A DNA stretch of 6,244 nt from Candidatus Aminicenantes bacterium UBA876 (lineage in GTDB: Bacteria > Acidobacteriota > Aminicenantia > UBA2199): assembly GCA_002294665.1 (NCBI GenBank), contig DBFQ01000084.1, positions 21,584-27,827 on the forward strand. Reading direction: 5' to 3'. The notes under the pieces were generated by a model, which was given only the letters and a program-made list of their open reading frames with translations, had not been told where the DNA came from and made no database searches. The translations under genes and the position numbers were made by a program. This document shows, piece after piece, positions 1 to 6,244 of this stretch; the stretch's first letter is position 1, and every line of letters starts with the position of its first letter.

Positions 1-24
1 AACTCTCCAACTTTCCAACTCTCA
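1..24. repeat. Octanucleotide tandem repeat, 3 copies, at left edge
   Basis: Three adjacent 8-bp units fit the consensus AACTYTCM (units at 1-8, 9-16 and 17-24). They differ only by T/C at the fifth base of the unit and by the last base of the third unit. The array starts at the first base of the window, so it may extend further left. It ends directly against the predicted -35 element of the first gene. The pyrimidine-rich top strand and the lack of any matching coding frame argue for a non-coding intergenic array. With only three copies visible, chance or a decayed array cannot be excluded. Confidence 0.6.
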
Positions 25-53
25 TTGAGCTTTTCCGGTTACTATGATATATT
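25..53 (+). promoter_or_regulatory. Predicted sigma70-type promoter with extended -10
   Basis: A -35-like TTGAGC lies at 25-30 (4 of 6 consensus bases) and a -10-like TATATT at 48-53 (5 of 6), separated by the optimal 17 bp. A TG dinucleotide at 45-46, one base before the -10, makes an extended -10. Transcription would begin around position 60, leaving a leader of roughly 16 nt that contains the ribosome binding site of the lipoprotein gene. It is the only convincing promoter seen and would drive all five genes. The call rests on consensus matching alone. Confidence 0.5.
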
Positions 54-75
54 TATGCGGGTACAGGATAAAGAT

Positions 76-564
76 ATGAAAAACAAGCTGATTCGCGGAT
101 TGCTCCTGATGATCGTATCGACGGCGATGGTGTCCACTACCGGTTGCAAACGGATCCAGGGTGAATATTACATTGAGTATATCACCTCACTTGCATCGCG
201 TGATCTCGTCAAGAACCTGACCTATTTCTACGTCGAAGCATCAGTCGCTTCCACCAACCAGGTATCGGGAAAGATCATCAACTGGTACGTGAAAGTCTAT
301 ACCGCCGAAGATGAGCAGATCCTGGAAATCACCATGGACAATTATGAATCCCTGGGCTTCAACCTCAAAGCGGTTCGCCAACCGGTTCAGGGTTTTTACG
401 CCGGATCTCTTGCGGTGATCACCAATCCGGCCTTTCCGGGAGACATGTTTGACGGCAAAGTTCCAGCCAAAGCGCTGGTTCGCCTTTACCTGCAGGATAT
501 GAACGATTACCAGAGCGAAACAGCTTTCATCGGGGCCGTCGGCTTTGAGGAAATTACGGAGTAA
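76..564 (+). CDS. Predicted lipoprotein of unknown function
   Basis: This gene encodes 162 residues and I do not recognise its family. The N-terminus is a lipoprotein-type signal: a short basic start (MKNK, R7), a hydrophobic core at about residues 8-19, then TTGC with the candidate lipidated cysteine at 24. The lipobox is slightly atypical because position -3 is Thr rather than Leu. The mature part of about 139 residues has alternating hydrophobic/polar stretches rich in Tyr, Val and Ile, suggesting a small beta-sandwich, and it has no further cysteine. The ATG at 76 is preferred because AGGATA (65-70) is a reasonable ribosome binding site. An in-frame TTG at 25 would add 17 non-signal-like residues and lies inside the predicted -35 box. 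The gene ends 60 bp before the kinase start with no convincing terminator between, so it probably heads the operon. It may be an envelope partner of the kinase or transporter, but nothing in the sequence shows this. Confidence 0.8.
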   Translation: MKNKLIRGLLLMIVSTAMVSTTGCKRIQGEYYIEYITSLASRDLVKNLTYFYVEASVASTNQVSGKIINWYVKVYTAEDEQILEITMDNYESLGFNLKAVRQPVQGFYAGSLAVITNPAFPGDMFDGKVPAKALVRLYLQDMNDYQSETAFIGAVGFEEITE

Positions 565-614
565 GACTGGTTTCGGGGGCATGTTTTCCCCAGGCTTACC
601 ATACCTGGACGATT

Positions 615-618
615 GGAG
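615..618 (+). promoter_or_regulatory. Ribosome binding site fixing the kinase start
   Basis: GGAG lies 6 nt before the ATG at 625. It overlaps the alternative in-frame TTG at 613, so that TTG cannot use this site. This supports the ATG and a 598-residue protein. Confidence 0.65.
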
Positions 619-624
619 CGATGG

Positions 625-2421
625 ATGGCGACGTTTCCCAAAATCCCCGGCTACCGCATCACGCGTTTGCTTGGCCAGGGCGGTATGTCCAATGTCTATT
701 TGGCCAAAGACAGCCGTCTGGACCGCAATGTCGCGATCAAAGTACTCTTTGATTCCCTTTCCGAAGATTCACGTACGACTGAACGGTTTCTTCATGAAGC
801 GAAAACCGCCGCCCGCCTTCAGCACAATAATATTGTCCACATCTACGACGTTGGCCGGAACGATCGCCATTACTTCATTGTCATGGAGCTGCTTCACGGC
901 AGCCTGAAAGAAAAAATCAGCAATAGCGATCCCCTTTCGCTTTTTCCCCAGCCCGGCCTTTCGATCCTGCGTGAAATCGCACTGGCTCTGGATCATGCCC
1001 ATCAGAAAGGTGTCATCCACCGGGATATCAAGCCGGACAACATCATGTTCCGCAACAACACCTCACCGGTCCTGGTGGACTTCGGCATATCCCGCTGCCT
1101 GTACTCCAATTCCCGGTTGACGCGAACCGGAATGAGCATCGGTACACCCCATTACATGAGTCCCGAACAGATCAATGGTGACGAGATCGACGGCCGCAGT
1201 GACCTGTACAGCCTGGGAGTGGTTTTATATGAAATGCTGACCGGTGAAGTCCCCTATTCGGCTGATAAAGCCATCGCCGTCGCCATGAAGCACGTACGGG
1301 AACCGATACCCGAATTGCCAGAATCAATGCTTGAATACAGGTTTCTCATCCAGAACCTGATGGCGAAGACTGCGCGTGAACGCCCGGAAAGCGGGTGCCA
1401 AGTCGCACGTATGATCGAATCCTTGACCCTGTCCGCTTCGCAGTCATTCGCGGTTGATGCCGAAAACCAGCCGCATGAGAATTTTTCCCAGGCTCAGATT
1501 CCGACTCTTCCCGATGTCACCCGCACGGGCTTGCGCCGTTGGCGCAGCCATAACCGGGGAATCCTGACCTGCCTCGCTTTTGCGGGCCTGTTGCTGAACG
1601 GGTCGTCAAAAAACCATGAAACCGCTCTTGAGCCGGCTGCCCGGCAGATCGCCGCCGCACAAGATGACGACGGCGTTCCGGAGAAGATCGCGCCTGTTGA
1701 GGCGTCTCTAAACCCGGTTGACGCCGGAAAACGGTTGCGCTTGTTGCGTGCCCTGATGGCGGAAACCCGCTTCGCGGACGCCCGCAGGATAATTCAATCC
1801 CAGGCTTCCGGGGAATCCGCCGCCATGGTCCCGGCTCTGAAGTCCAGTTATACGCAAATACTGAAGCGCATGCAGGCCATGCAACGCATCCGCTTGAGAA
1901 GCGAGGCCGGGCAGATCGATGAAGTCCAAGCCCGTAACCGGATACGCGAATTGAATGGATTTGATAAAACCTGGAATCCCGACGGCGATTTCAGCAATCG
2001 TTTCCAGGCGCGCAACATCCACAATCACAAGGTTGTCATTGACCTGGCCACGGGCCTGATGTGGCTGGATGAAACATCCCCGGAGCCATGTCGTTTCAAA
2101 GATTCCCTTCCCTGGATAACGCGTTTGAATCGCTCGAACCGAACCGGATTCAGCGACTGGCGCTTGCCTACCATTGAAGAGGCGGCCTCACTGCTCGACC
2201 CGGACAAATCCCCTTCGGGCCTTTTCCTGGACCGGGTGTTCAGCCTCGAGTCCAGGCGCGCATGGACGGCGGATTCATTTCCACCCCGGGGTTATTGGTA
2301 CCTCAATCTTCGCGACGGTGGTATCGGCTGGAACACCCTGGGATGGACACGCTGTCACATTCTTCCCGTGCGCTCGGTATTCAATTCCGCCGAGAGCGAC
2401 CGCAAAGGAGAGCCAAGATGA
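625..2421 (+). CDS. Membrane-type Ser/Thr protein kinase with C-terminal DUF1566 (Lcl_C) domain
   Basis: This 598-residue protein is a Hanks-type (PknB-like) kinase that should phosphorylate Ser/Thr on target proteins. Residues about 10-268 form the kinase domain. The glycine loop is GQGGMSNV (17-24), the ATP-binding lysine is K39 in VAIK, and the probable helix-C glutamate is E58. The catalytic loop is HRDIKPDN (132-139), DFG is at 152-154, and the activation segment ends GTPHYMSPE (173-181) with Thr/Ser at 166, 168, 171 and 174. D193 lies in the following DLYSLG. All catalytic residues are present, so it should be active. An Arg-rich patch (304-311) precedes a short hydrophobic stretch (312-324), a possible membrane anchor with the kinase inside. 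A helical, partly TPR-like linker (about 366-445) leads to a DUF1566/Lcl_C domain (about 450-586) with TGLMW (476-480) and GFSDWRLPT (508-516). That family is often extracytoplasmic with a lectin-like fold, so a sensory role is plausible. The stop overlaps the tatT start by 4 bp (ATGA), implying coupled translation. Substrates and ligand are unknown. Confidence 0.93.
   Translation: MATFPKIPGYRITRLLGQGGMSNVYLAKDSRLDRNVAIKVLFDSLSEDSRTTERFLHEAKTAARLQHNNIVHIYDVGRNDRHYFIVMELLHGSLKEKISNSDPLSLFPQPGLSILREIALALDHAHQKGVIHRDIKPDNIMFRNNTSPVLVDFGISRCLYSNSRLTRTGMSIGTPHYMSPEQINGDEIDGRSDLYSLGVVLYEMLTGEVPYSADKAIAVAMKHVREPIPELPESMLEYRFLIQNLMAKTARERPESGCQVARMIESLTLSASQSFAVDAENQPHENFSQAQIPTLPDVTRTGLRRWRSHNRGILTCLAFAGLLLNGSSKNHETALEPAARQIAAAQDDDGVPEKIAPVEASLNPVDAGKRLRLLRALMAETRFADARRIIQSQASGESAAMVPALKSSYTQILKRMQAMQRIRLRSEAGQIDEVQARNRIRELNGFDKTWNPDGDFSNRFQARNIHNHKVVIDLATGLMWLDETSPEPCRFKDSLPWITRLNRSNRTGFSDWRLPTIEEAASLLDPDKSPSGLFLDRVFSLESRRAWTADSFPPRGYWYLNLRDGGIGWNTLGWTRCHILPVRSVFNSAESDRKGEPR
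2404..2410 (+). promoter_or_regulatory. Ribosome binding site of tatT, inside the kinase gene
   Basis: AAAGGAG lies 7 nt before the ATG at 2418 and within the last codons of the kinase. It fixes the tatT start at the ATG of the ATGA overlap. Longer upstream readings of that frame are not supported, because the lipoprotein signal begins exactly after this ATG. Confidence 0.75.
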
Positions 2422-3401
2422 GCCGATTGAAACCCTGGTTGCGTCGTTTGCATGCGTTTCTGTTCCCTGCGCTGTTCTTGCTGGTTCTTGCTTCCTGTTC
2501 GGTTCGCCGTATGGCCATGAACATGGTAGCGGACAGCCTGACCTCAGGGGCGAGCGGCAATACCTTTACCTCGGACAACGATCCGGAACTTGTCGGCGAC
2601 GCCCTTCCCTTCGCCATCAAGTTGTACGAATCATTGATGTCATCCATTCCACAACACTCCGGCTTGCGTATCCAGACCGGAAGCCTCTACGTGATGTACG
2701 CCAACGCCTATCTCCAGACCCCGGCTTCCATGCTGACCAGTACCGACTTCGAGCGCAAGGAAAGATTACTGGCAAGGGCACGGAATCTCTATCTCAGGGG
2801 CAGGGACATCCTGCTGGTTGAACTTGAGCAACGCTACCCGGGTTTCCTGTCCCGATTGGCGCAAAAACCCCACGAACAAGCGGTGTCTTCGTGTACGCGC
2901 GAGGATGTTCCCGCCATGTATTGGGCCGCCGCCGGCTGGGTGGCGGCGTACGCCATTGACCCGTTCGACATGGATCTGGGAATGACTGTCCCGCAGGCTG
3001 AAGCCCTGCTAAAACGGATTCTGCAACTTGATCCGGGCTTCGGCAACGGATCCATCCATGACTTCTTTGTGCTGTACTATGGATCCCTGCCGGATTACAT
3101 GGGCGGTGACCCGGCAAAAGCCCGCGAACATTTTCAACGATCCGTCGAGGTTTCAAAAAAACGTTCCACCGCCCCTTTCCTCGCCCTTGCCACAACGGTT
3201 TCGGTTAAACAGCAACAAGTCCGGGAATTCAGGGAATTACTGAATCAGGCGTTGGAGATCGATCCGGACGCGGACCCCGACAACCGCCTGATCACCGTGC
3301 TCAATCAACGCCGAGCCCGCTGGTTGCTGAACCACGTCGAAGACTTTTTCCTCGAATCAAGCGATCCAGTCGGGGTCGATCCCACCCGGGGAAATGAATA
3401 A
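2418..3401 (+). CDS. tatT: TRAP transporter T-component, TPR lipoprotein TatT
   Basis: This 327-residue protein matches the TatT family (T-component of TPR-protein-associated TRAP transporters; Treponema pallidum Tp0956 is the structural model). In that family, helical TPR-like hairpins form a water-soluble bundle with a pore, and the protein binds the solute-binding partner TatP in the periplasm. Residues 1-27 are a classic lipoprotein signal: Arg/Lys-rich start, hydrophobic core, and lipobox LASC with lipidated Cys27. Family-like features follow: SDNDPELV with ALPFAIKLYE (52-71), ARNLYLRGRD (121-130), WAAAGW (169-174), a TPR-like LLKRILQLDPGF (197-208), GGDPAKAREHF (229-239), and a C-terminal helical segment with QALEIDPDAD. 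The length is normal for the family. The start is set by AAAGGAG and the ATGA overlap with the kinase gene. The solute-binding protein gene follows after only 14 bp, as expected. Cys159 is a lone extra cysteine. The assignment is by family resemblance; membrane side and ligand are inferred. Confidence 0.92.
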   Translation: MSRLKPWLRRLHAFLFPALFLLVLASCSVRRMAMNMVADSLTSGASGNTFTSDNDPELVGDALPFAIKLYESLMSSIPQHSGLRIQTGSLYVMYANAYLQTPASMLTSTDFERKERLLARARNLYLRGRDILLVELEQRYPGFLSRLAQKPHEQAVSSCTREDVPAMYWAAAGWVAAYAIDPFDMDLGMTVPQAEALLKRILQLDPGFGNGSIHDFFVLYYGSLPDYMGGDPAKAREHFQRSVEVSKKRSTAPFLALATTVSVKQQQVREFRELLNQALEIDPDADPDNRLITVLNQRRARWLLNHVEDFFLESSDPVGVDPTRGNE

Positions 3402-3407
3402 AAGGAG
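3401..3407 (+). promoter_or_regulatory. Ribosome binding site deciding the tatP start
   Basis: AAAGGAG begins on the last base of the tatT stop codon. Three consecutive in-frame start codons follow: TTG 3410, GTG 3413 and ATG 3416. Spacing from the end of the motif is 2, 5 and 8 nt respectively, so ATG 3416 fits best and GTG 3413 remains possible. The choice changes the protein by at most two residues. Confidence 0.7.
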
Positions 3408-3415
3408 AATTGGTG

Positions 3416-4426
3416 ATGAAAAAAAGATATCTGCATCTGGCTTTTCCGTTGATCTTTCTGTTGTTTCTGGCGGCCTCACTTCCGGGAGTGACCATCAAGA
3501 TCGGCACCATCGCTCCTGAACGCTCCCCTTGGGGCAAGGCCCTGCAGGAATTGAGCCGTGATTGGCAGCAGATCACGGCCGGTAAGGTGGAAATCAAGCT
3601 CTACCCGGGAGAAATCGCCGGGAACGAAGATGACATGATCCGCAAGGTGCGCATGGGAATCCTCGGCGGGGCCGCACTCAGCAACCGCGGATTGAAAAAG
3701 ATCTACGAGGATATTTACGTACTGAATATTCCGTTCGCCATTCGCAACGATCACGAGTTGGCGCAGGTGCTGGACCAGCTCAAGCCGGAATTCGAATCCG
3801 GAATCGAAACAAAAGGTTTTAAAGTCGTCATCTGGTCCACTTCCGGCTGGGTCAATTTCTTTTCCAAGAGCCCCATTCGTACACCGGAAGACATGCGTAA
3901 TCAGCGGATCTCGTTTGTAACCGGAGAACCGCTGCTGGCCCAGGCCTGGAAAGTGGCCGGATTCCGCGTCATTCCCAATGATCTGAAAGACCTGATGATG
4001 GCCTTGCAGAGCGGCATGGTGGATTCTTTTTACCTGCCTCCCATGCTGGCCGCTTCCGGGCAGTATTTCTCACAGGCACCCCACATGTGTGATCTGAAGG
4101 TCGCTCCCCTGGTCGGAGCCATCGTCATCAGTGACAGGATCTGGAAACAGATTCCCCGGGAATTTCACGCGCCCATGATGCAACGCGCGCGGGAGATGTC
4201 GGACCGCCTGTACGAGGATACGATCCGCTTGGAAAAGGAAGCCCTCGAGACCATGAAAAAACACGGCCTTATCCTTCACCACGTGAACCCGGAAGATGCC
4301 CACGTATGGGAAGAAACAGCGGAGAAAGGCATGAATGTCTTGATCGGCAAGGCGTTTTCGCGCGAGATCTATCAGAAGTTTACCTCCATTCTGAAGGGGA
4401 TCAGGAAAAAAAATGCCGGGGCTTGA
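3416..4426 (+). CDS. tatP: TRAP transporter solute-binding protein (DctP family, TPAT type TatP)
   Basis: This 336-residue protein is the periplasmic solute receptor of the transporter. It has a signal peptide (MKKR, then a hydrophobic core to about residue 20). The mature start VTIKIGTIAPERSPWG (25-40) is typical of DctP proteins, followed by WQQITAGKVEIKLYPG (50-65), the GxMGI-like segment RKVRMGILGGAAL (76-88) and LNIPFAIRND (103-112). It then shows GWVNFFSKSPIRTPEDM (144-160) and a second lobe with MALQSGMVDSFYLPP. Unlike the T. pallidum counterpart, no lipobox cysteine is seen, so it is probably cleaved by signal peptidase I and soluble. The position of the carboxylate-binding Arg of classic DctP proteins (KIR after PEDLKG) is Ser166 here, with R164 two residues earlier, so the substrate should not be assumed to be a dicarboxylate. 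The gene sits between tatT and the permease, as expected for TPAT loci. Its last 14 bp overlap the permease start. Substrate unknown. Confidence 0.93.
   Translation: MKKRYLHLAFPLIFLLFLAASLPGVTIKIGTIAPERSPWGKALQELSRDWQQITAGKVEIKLYPGEIAGNEDDMIRKVRMGILGGAALSNRGLKKIYEDIYVLNIPFAIRNDHELAQVLDQLKPEFESGIETKGFKVVIWSTSGWVNFFSKSPIRTPEDMRNQRISFVTGEPLLAQAWKVAGFRVIPNDLKDLMMALQSGMVDSFYLPPMLAASGQYFSQAPHMCDLKVAPLVGAIVISDRIWKQIPREFHAPMMQRAREMSDRLYEDTIRLEKEALETMKKHGLILHHVNPEDAHVWEETAEKGMNVLIGKAFSREIYQKFTSILKGIRKKNAGA
4403..4406 (+). promoter_or_regulatory. Ribosome binding site of the QM permease, inside tatP
   Basis: AGGA lies 6 nt before the ATG at 4413, and a second purine run (AAGGGGA, 4394-4400) lies further upstream. 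Both are within tatP coding sequence, so permease translation is probably coupled to tatP. Confidence 0.55.
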
Positions 4427-6244
4427 TCGGCGTACATTGCTTCTGAAAGCGGAAAACGCGACGGCCTACATCTCTGTGGCGCTGCTGGCGCTTTTCCCCT
4501 CCCTGGAAGTCCTGGTGCGCAAGTTCTTTCACAGCGGGGTAGCCAATTCCGGCCTGTATACCCACCACCTGGTCCTGGCCACCACGTTTCTCGGCGGCAT
4601 GATCACCGCCCGCAAGAACCGCCACCTGGCGCTGTCTTTGAATTTTCACCTGAGCGAGACATCAAAACGCGTCGCAGACACCTTCGTCCATTGCATCTCC
4701 GTCACCTTTTTAACCGTCTTTTCCTGGGCATCCATCTCATTCGCATTCAATGGATTCGCTCCCGGCCAGCGTATCGGCCCATTACCGATCTGGATCCCCA
4801 TCATGGTCATGCCGCTGGGATTTGCCGTCATGGCCGTGAGGCATGGCGGACATATCCCGGGGAAACGACTCAGACCGGTCGCCGTTCTGCTTGCCGTTAT
4901 CACCGGGACATTGATCGCGGCCATGGAGGCCGGTAATGCGATCAATACGTTGCTGGGAACCCAGACCGGTTTTTTCAGCCAATTGGCTCAAATGGTATCT
5001 CCCATTGTCGATGCATTGACGTTGCCCCTGGTCCTGCTCCTGATCCTTGCGGCCCTTTACGGTGCCCCCATCTTCATTGTGCTGGGAGGAATCGCCACAT
5101 TGCTGTTCGCCCAGGCCGGCCAGCCCCTCGAGGTCATCCCCAACGAAGCCTATGCGATGTTGATCAGCCATTCCCTGCCGGCCATCCCCCTGTTCACCAT
5201 CGCTGGTTTTATTCTTTCTGAAAGCCGCGCCGGGGAGCGCCTGGTACAATTGTTTCAGTCGCTTTTCTCCTGGATACCCGGCGGTCTGGCATTGATGAGC
5301 GTACTGGTCTGTTCATTTTTCACGACATTCACCGGGGCCTCGGGAGTCACCATCCTCGCCCTTGGAGCCTTGCTCGCCTATGTCTTGAATCAGGGCGGTT
5401 ATGGCAAGCGCTTCAACCAAGGGCTGTTAACCGCCTCGGGAAGTGTGGGACTCTTGTTCCCCCCCAGTCTTCCCATCATTATCTACGGAGTCGCCGCCGG
5501 CGTCAGTATCCGTGACATGTTTGTCGGAGGCATCATTCCCGGTGTGGTCATGATATCCGCGCTGGCGGTATTCGGTATCGTCTACGCGCGAAGGAATCAT
5601 GTTCCCCGGGAACGTTTTGCGCTGAAACCGGCCCTGCGCGCGGTTGGTGTCTCCCTGGGTGAAATACTCCTGCCGGTGGCGATCCTGCTTGCCTTTTTCG
5701 GCGGTTTGACCACCCTGGTCGAAAGCAGTGCGCTGGCAGTGGTATACGCTTTTGTACTGGAATTTCTCATCCACCGTGACCTGAGAATCCGTGACCTGGG
5801 CCGGGTACTGGAAAAGAGTCTCCCCATCATCGGCGGCGTACTGATCATTCTGGCTCTGGCCAAGGGCCTCTCATATTACATCGTGGATGCCGAAGTACCG
5901 CTGGCGCTGACCCATTGGGTGGAAGCCCACATCGGCTCAAAATACGTGTTTCTGCTGATTCTGAACATCGTCCTCCTGGCAACCGGATGTCTGATGGACA
6001 TCTTTTCCGCCATCATGGTGGTCGTGCCCCTGATCCTGCCTCTGGGAGAGTTGTTCGGCATCCATCCCGTCCACCTGGGAATCATTTTCCTGGCCAATAT
6101 GGAACTGGGCTACCTGACACCACCGGTCGGACTGAACCTGTTTCTGGCATCTTACCGGTTTAACGAACCGCTTGCGCGCATTTACCGCAACGTGATCCCC
6201 TTCTTTCTCATCCAGCTGCTCACCGTATTGCTGATCACCTACCT
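4413..6244 (+). CDS. tatQM: Fused TRAP permease, small (Q) plus large (M) subunit, 3' end outside window
   Basis: The frame is open from the ATG at 4413 to the right edge: 610 full codons with no stop. It is a very hydrophobic membrane protein combining both TRAP permease subunits. Residues about 13-150 are the DctQ-like part: a first helix at 17-36, the HHLVLATTFLGGMITAR segment (51-67) and HLALSLNFH (71-79), typical of the small subunit. A linking hydrophobic segment (about 155-172) leads to the DctM-like transport domain from about 200. DctM hallmarks are IPLFTIAGFILSE (258-270), TFTGASGVTILALG (305-318), GLLFPPSLPIIIYGVAAG (346-363), CLMDIFSAIMVVVPLILPL (525-543) and ELGYLTPPVGLNLF (564-576). 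DctM proteins move substrate delivered by the binding protein, usually with a Na+ gradient; the coupling ion here is assumed. QM fusion is common in TPAT loci. Only a short C-terminal tail seems missing. The start overlaps tatP by 14 bp. Confidence 0.93.
   Translation, partial: MPGLDRRTLLLKAENATAYISVALLALFPSLEVLVRKFFHSGVANSGLYTHHLVLATTFLGGMITARKNRHLALSLNFHLSETSKRVADTFVHCISVTFLTVFSWASISFAFNGFAPGQRIGPLPIWIPIMVMPLGFAVMAVRHGGHIPGKRLRPVAVLLAVITGTLIAAMEAGNAINTLLGTQTGFFSQLAQMVSPIVDALTLPLVLLLILAALYGAPIFIVLGGIATLLFAQAGQPLEVIPNEAYAMLISHSLPAIPLFTIAGFILSESRAGERLVQLFQSLFSWIPGGLALMSVLVCSFFTTFTGASGVTILALGALLAYVLNQGGYGKRFNQGLLTASGSVGLLFPPSLPIIIYGVAAGVSIRDMFVGGIIPGVVMISALAVFGIVYARRNHVPRERFALKPALRAVGVSLGEILLPVAILLAFFGGLTTLVESSALAVVYAFVLEFLIHRDLRIRDLGRVLEKSLPIIGGVLIILALAKGLSYYIVDAEVPLALTHWVEAHIGSKYVFLLILNIVLLATGCLMDIFSAIMVVVPLILPLGELFGIHPVHLGIIFLANMELGYLTPPVGLNLFLASYRFNEPLARIYRNVIPFFLIQLLTVLLITY

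Noticed and set aside
25..75. TTG start giving a 17-residue N-terminal extension of the first gene
   Set aside because: It has no ribosome binding site, the extension is polar and not signal-like, and the TTG lies within the predicted -35 box. The ATG at 76 begins a proper lipoprotein signal.
574..608. Inverted repeats between the lipoprotein and kinase genes (GGGG/CCCC and CCAGG/CCTGG)
   Set aside because: The stems are only 4-5 bp, compete for the same bases and have no T-run behind them, so a terminator is not supported.
545..907. Overlapping plus-strand open frame across the kinase N-terminus
   Set aside because: It is an out-of-frame reading of a clearly conserved kinase domain, and its translation shows no recognisable domain.
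2262..2417. Upstream extension of the tatT frame by 52 residues
   Set aside because: The extension lies wholly inside the kinase DUF1566 region and would bury the lipoprotein signal. The ATG at 2418 has an ideal ribosome binding site.
2174..2821. 215-codon plus-strand open frame across the kinase/tatT junction
   Set aside because: It overlaps two well-supported genes in another frame. Its translation is low in hydrophobic order and rich in Arg, His and Pro, typical of a shadow frame.
4782..5249. 155-codon minus-strand open frame opposite the permease
   Set aside because: Its translation is extremely rich in Gln, Gly, Asp, His and Arg, the usual antisense image of a hydrophobic membrane protein. 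No start signal or domain supports it.
5427..5863. Minus-strand open frames opposite the DctM domain
   Set aside because: They are polar, low-order antisense translations with no recognisable motif, lying opposite strongly conserved TRAP permease motifs.

Overview
The window reads as one plus-strand transcription unit from a diderm (Gram-negative-type) bacterium. It carries, in order, a small lipoprotein of unknown function, a membrane-type serine/threonine kinase, and a three-gene TRAP transporter of the TPR-protein-associated kind (TPAT). TPAT loci are known from Treponema and from several other mostly environmental diderm lineages. A eukaryotic-like kinase fused to a DUF1566 (Lcl C-terminal) domain would fit Desulfobacterota or Acidobacteriota/Aminicenantes-like bacteria. 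That placement is an inference; no rRNA or marker gene is present to settle it.

Layout. Positions 1-24 hold three copies of an 8-bp tandem repeat, possibly the end of a longer array. A good sigma70-like promoter follows directly (-35 at 25-30, extended -10 at 45-53), then a short leader. Positions 76-564 encode a 162-residue predicted lipoprotein with no recognised family. Positions 625-2421 encode a 598-residue Hanks-type kinase with all catalytic motifs, a short hydrophobic segment and a C-terminal DUF1566 domain. Positions 2418-3401 encode the TPR lipoprotein TatT, 3416-4426 the solute-binding protein TatP, and 4413-6244 a fused small-plus-large TRAP permease (QM) that is still open at the right edge.

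How the genes fit together. TatP should bind a substrate in the periplasm and deliver it to the QM permease for ion-coupled uptake, with TatT as an outer-envelope partner of TatP. The kinase stop and the tatT start overlap (ATGA), and the QM start lies inside the end of tatP, so kinase, TatT and permease are probably co-expressed and partly translationally coupled. The linkage suggests that the kinase senses something outside the cytoplasm and acts on, or with, the transporter; this is a hypothesis. The substrate is not known. TatP lacks the arginine that usually binds the carboxylate in DctP-type proteins, so a C4-dicarboxylate label would be unsafe.

No tRNA, rRNA, CRISPR array, insertion sequence or convincing terminator was seen. 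No gap between genes exceeds about 75 bases.
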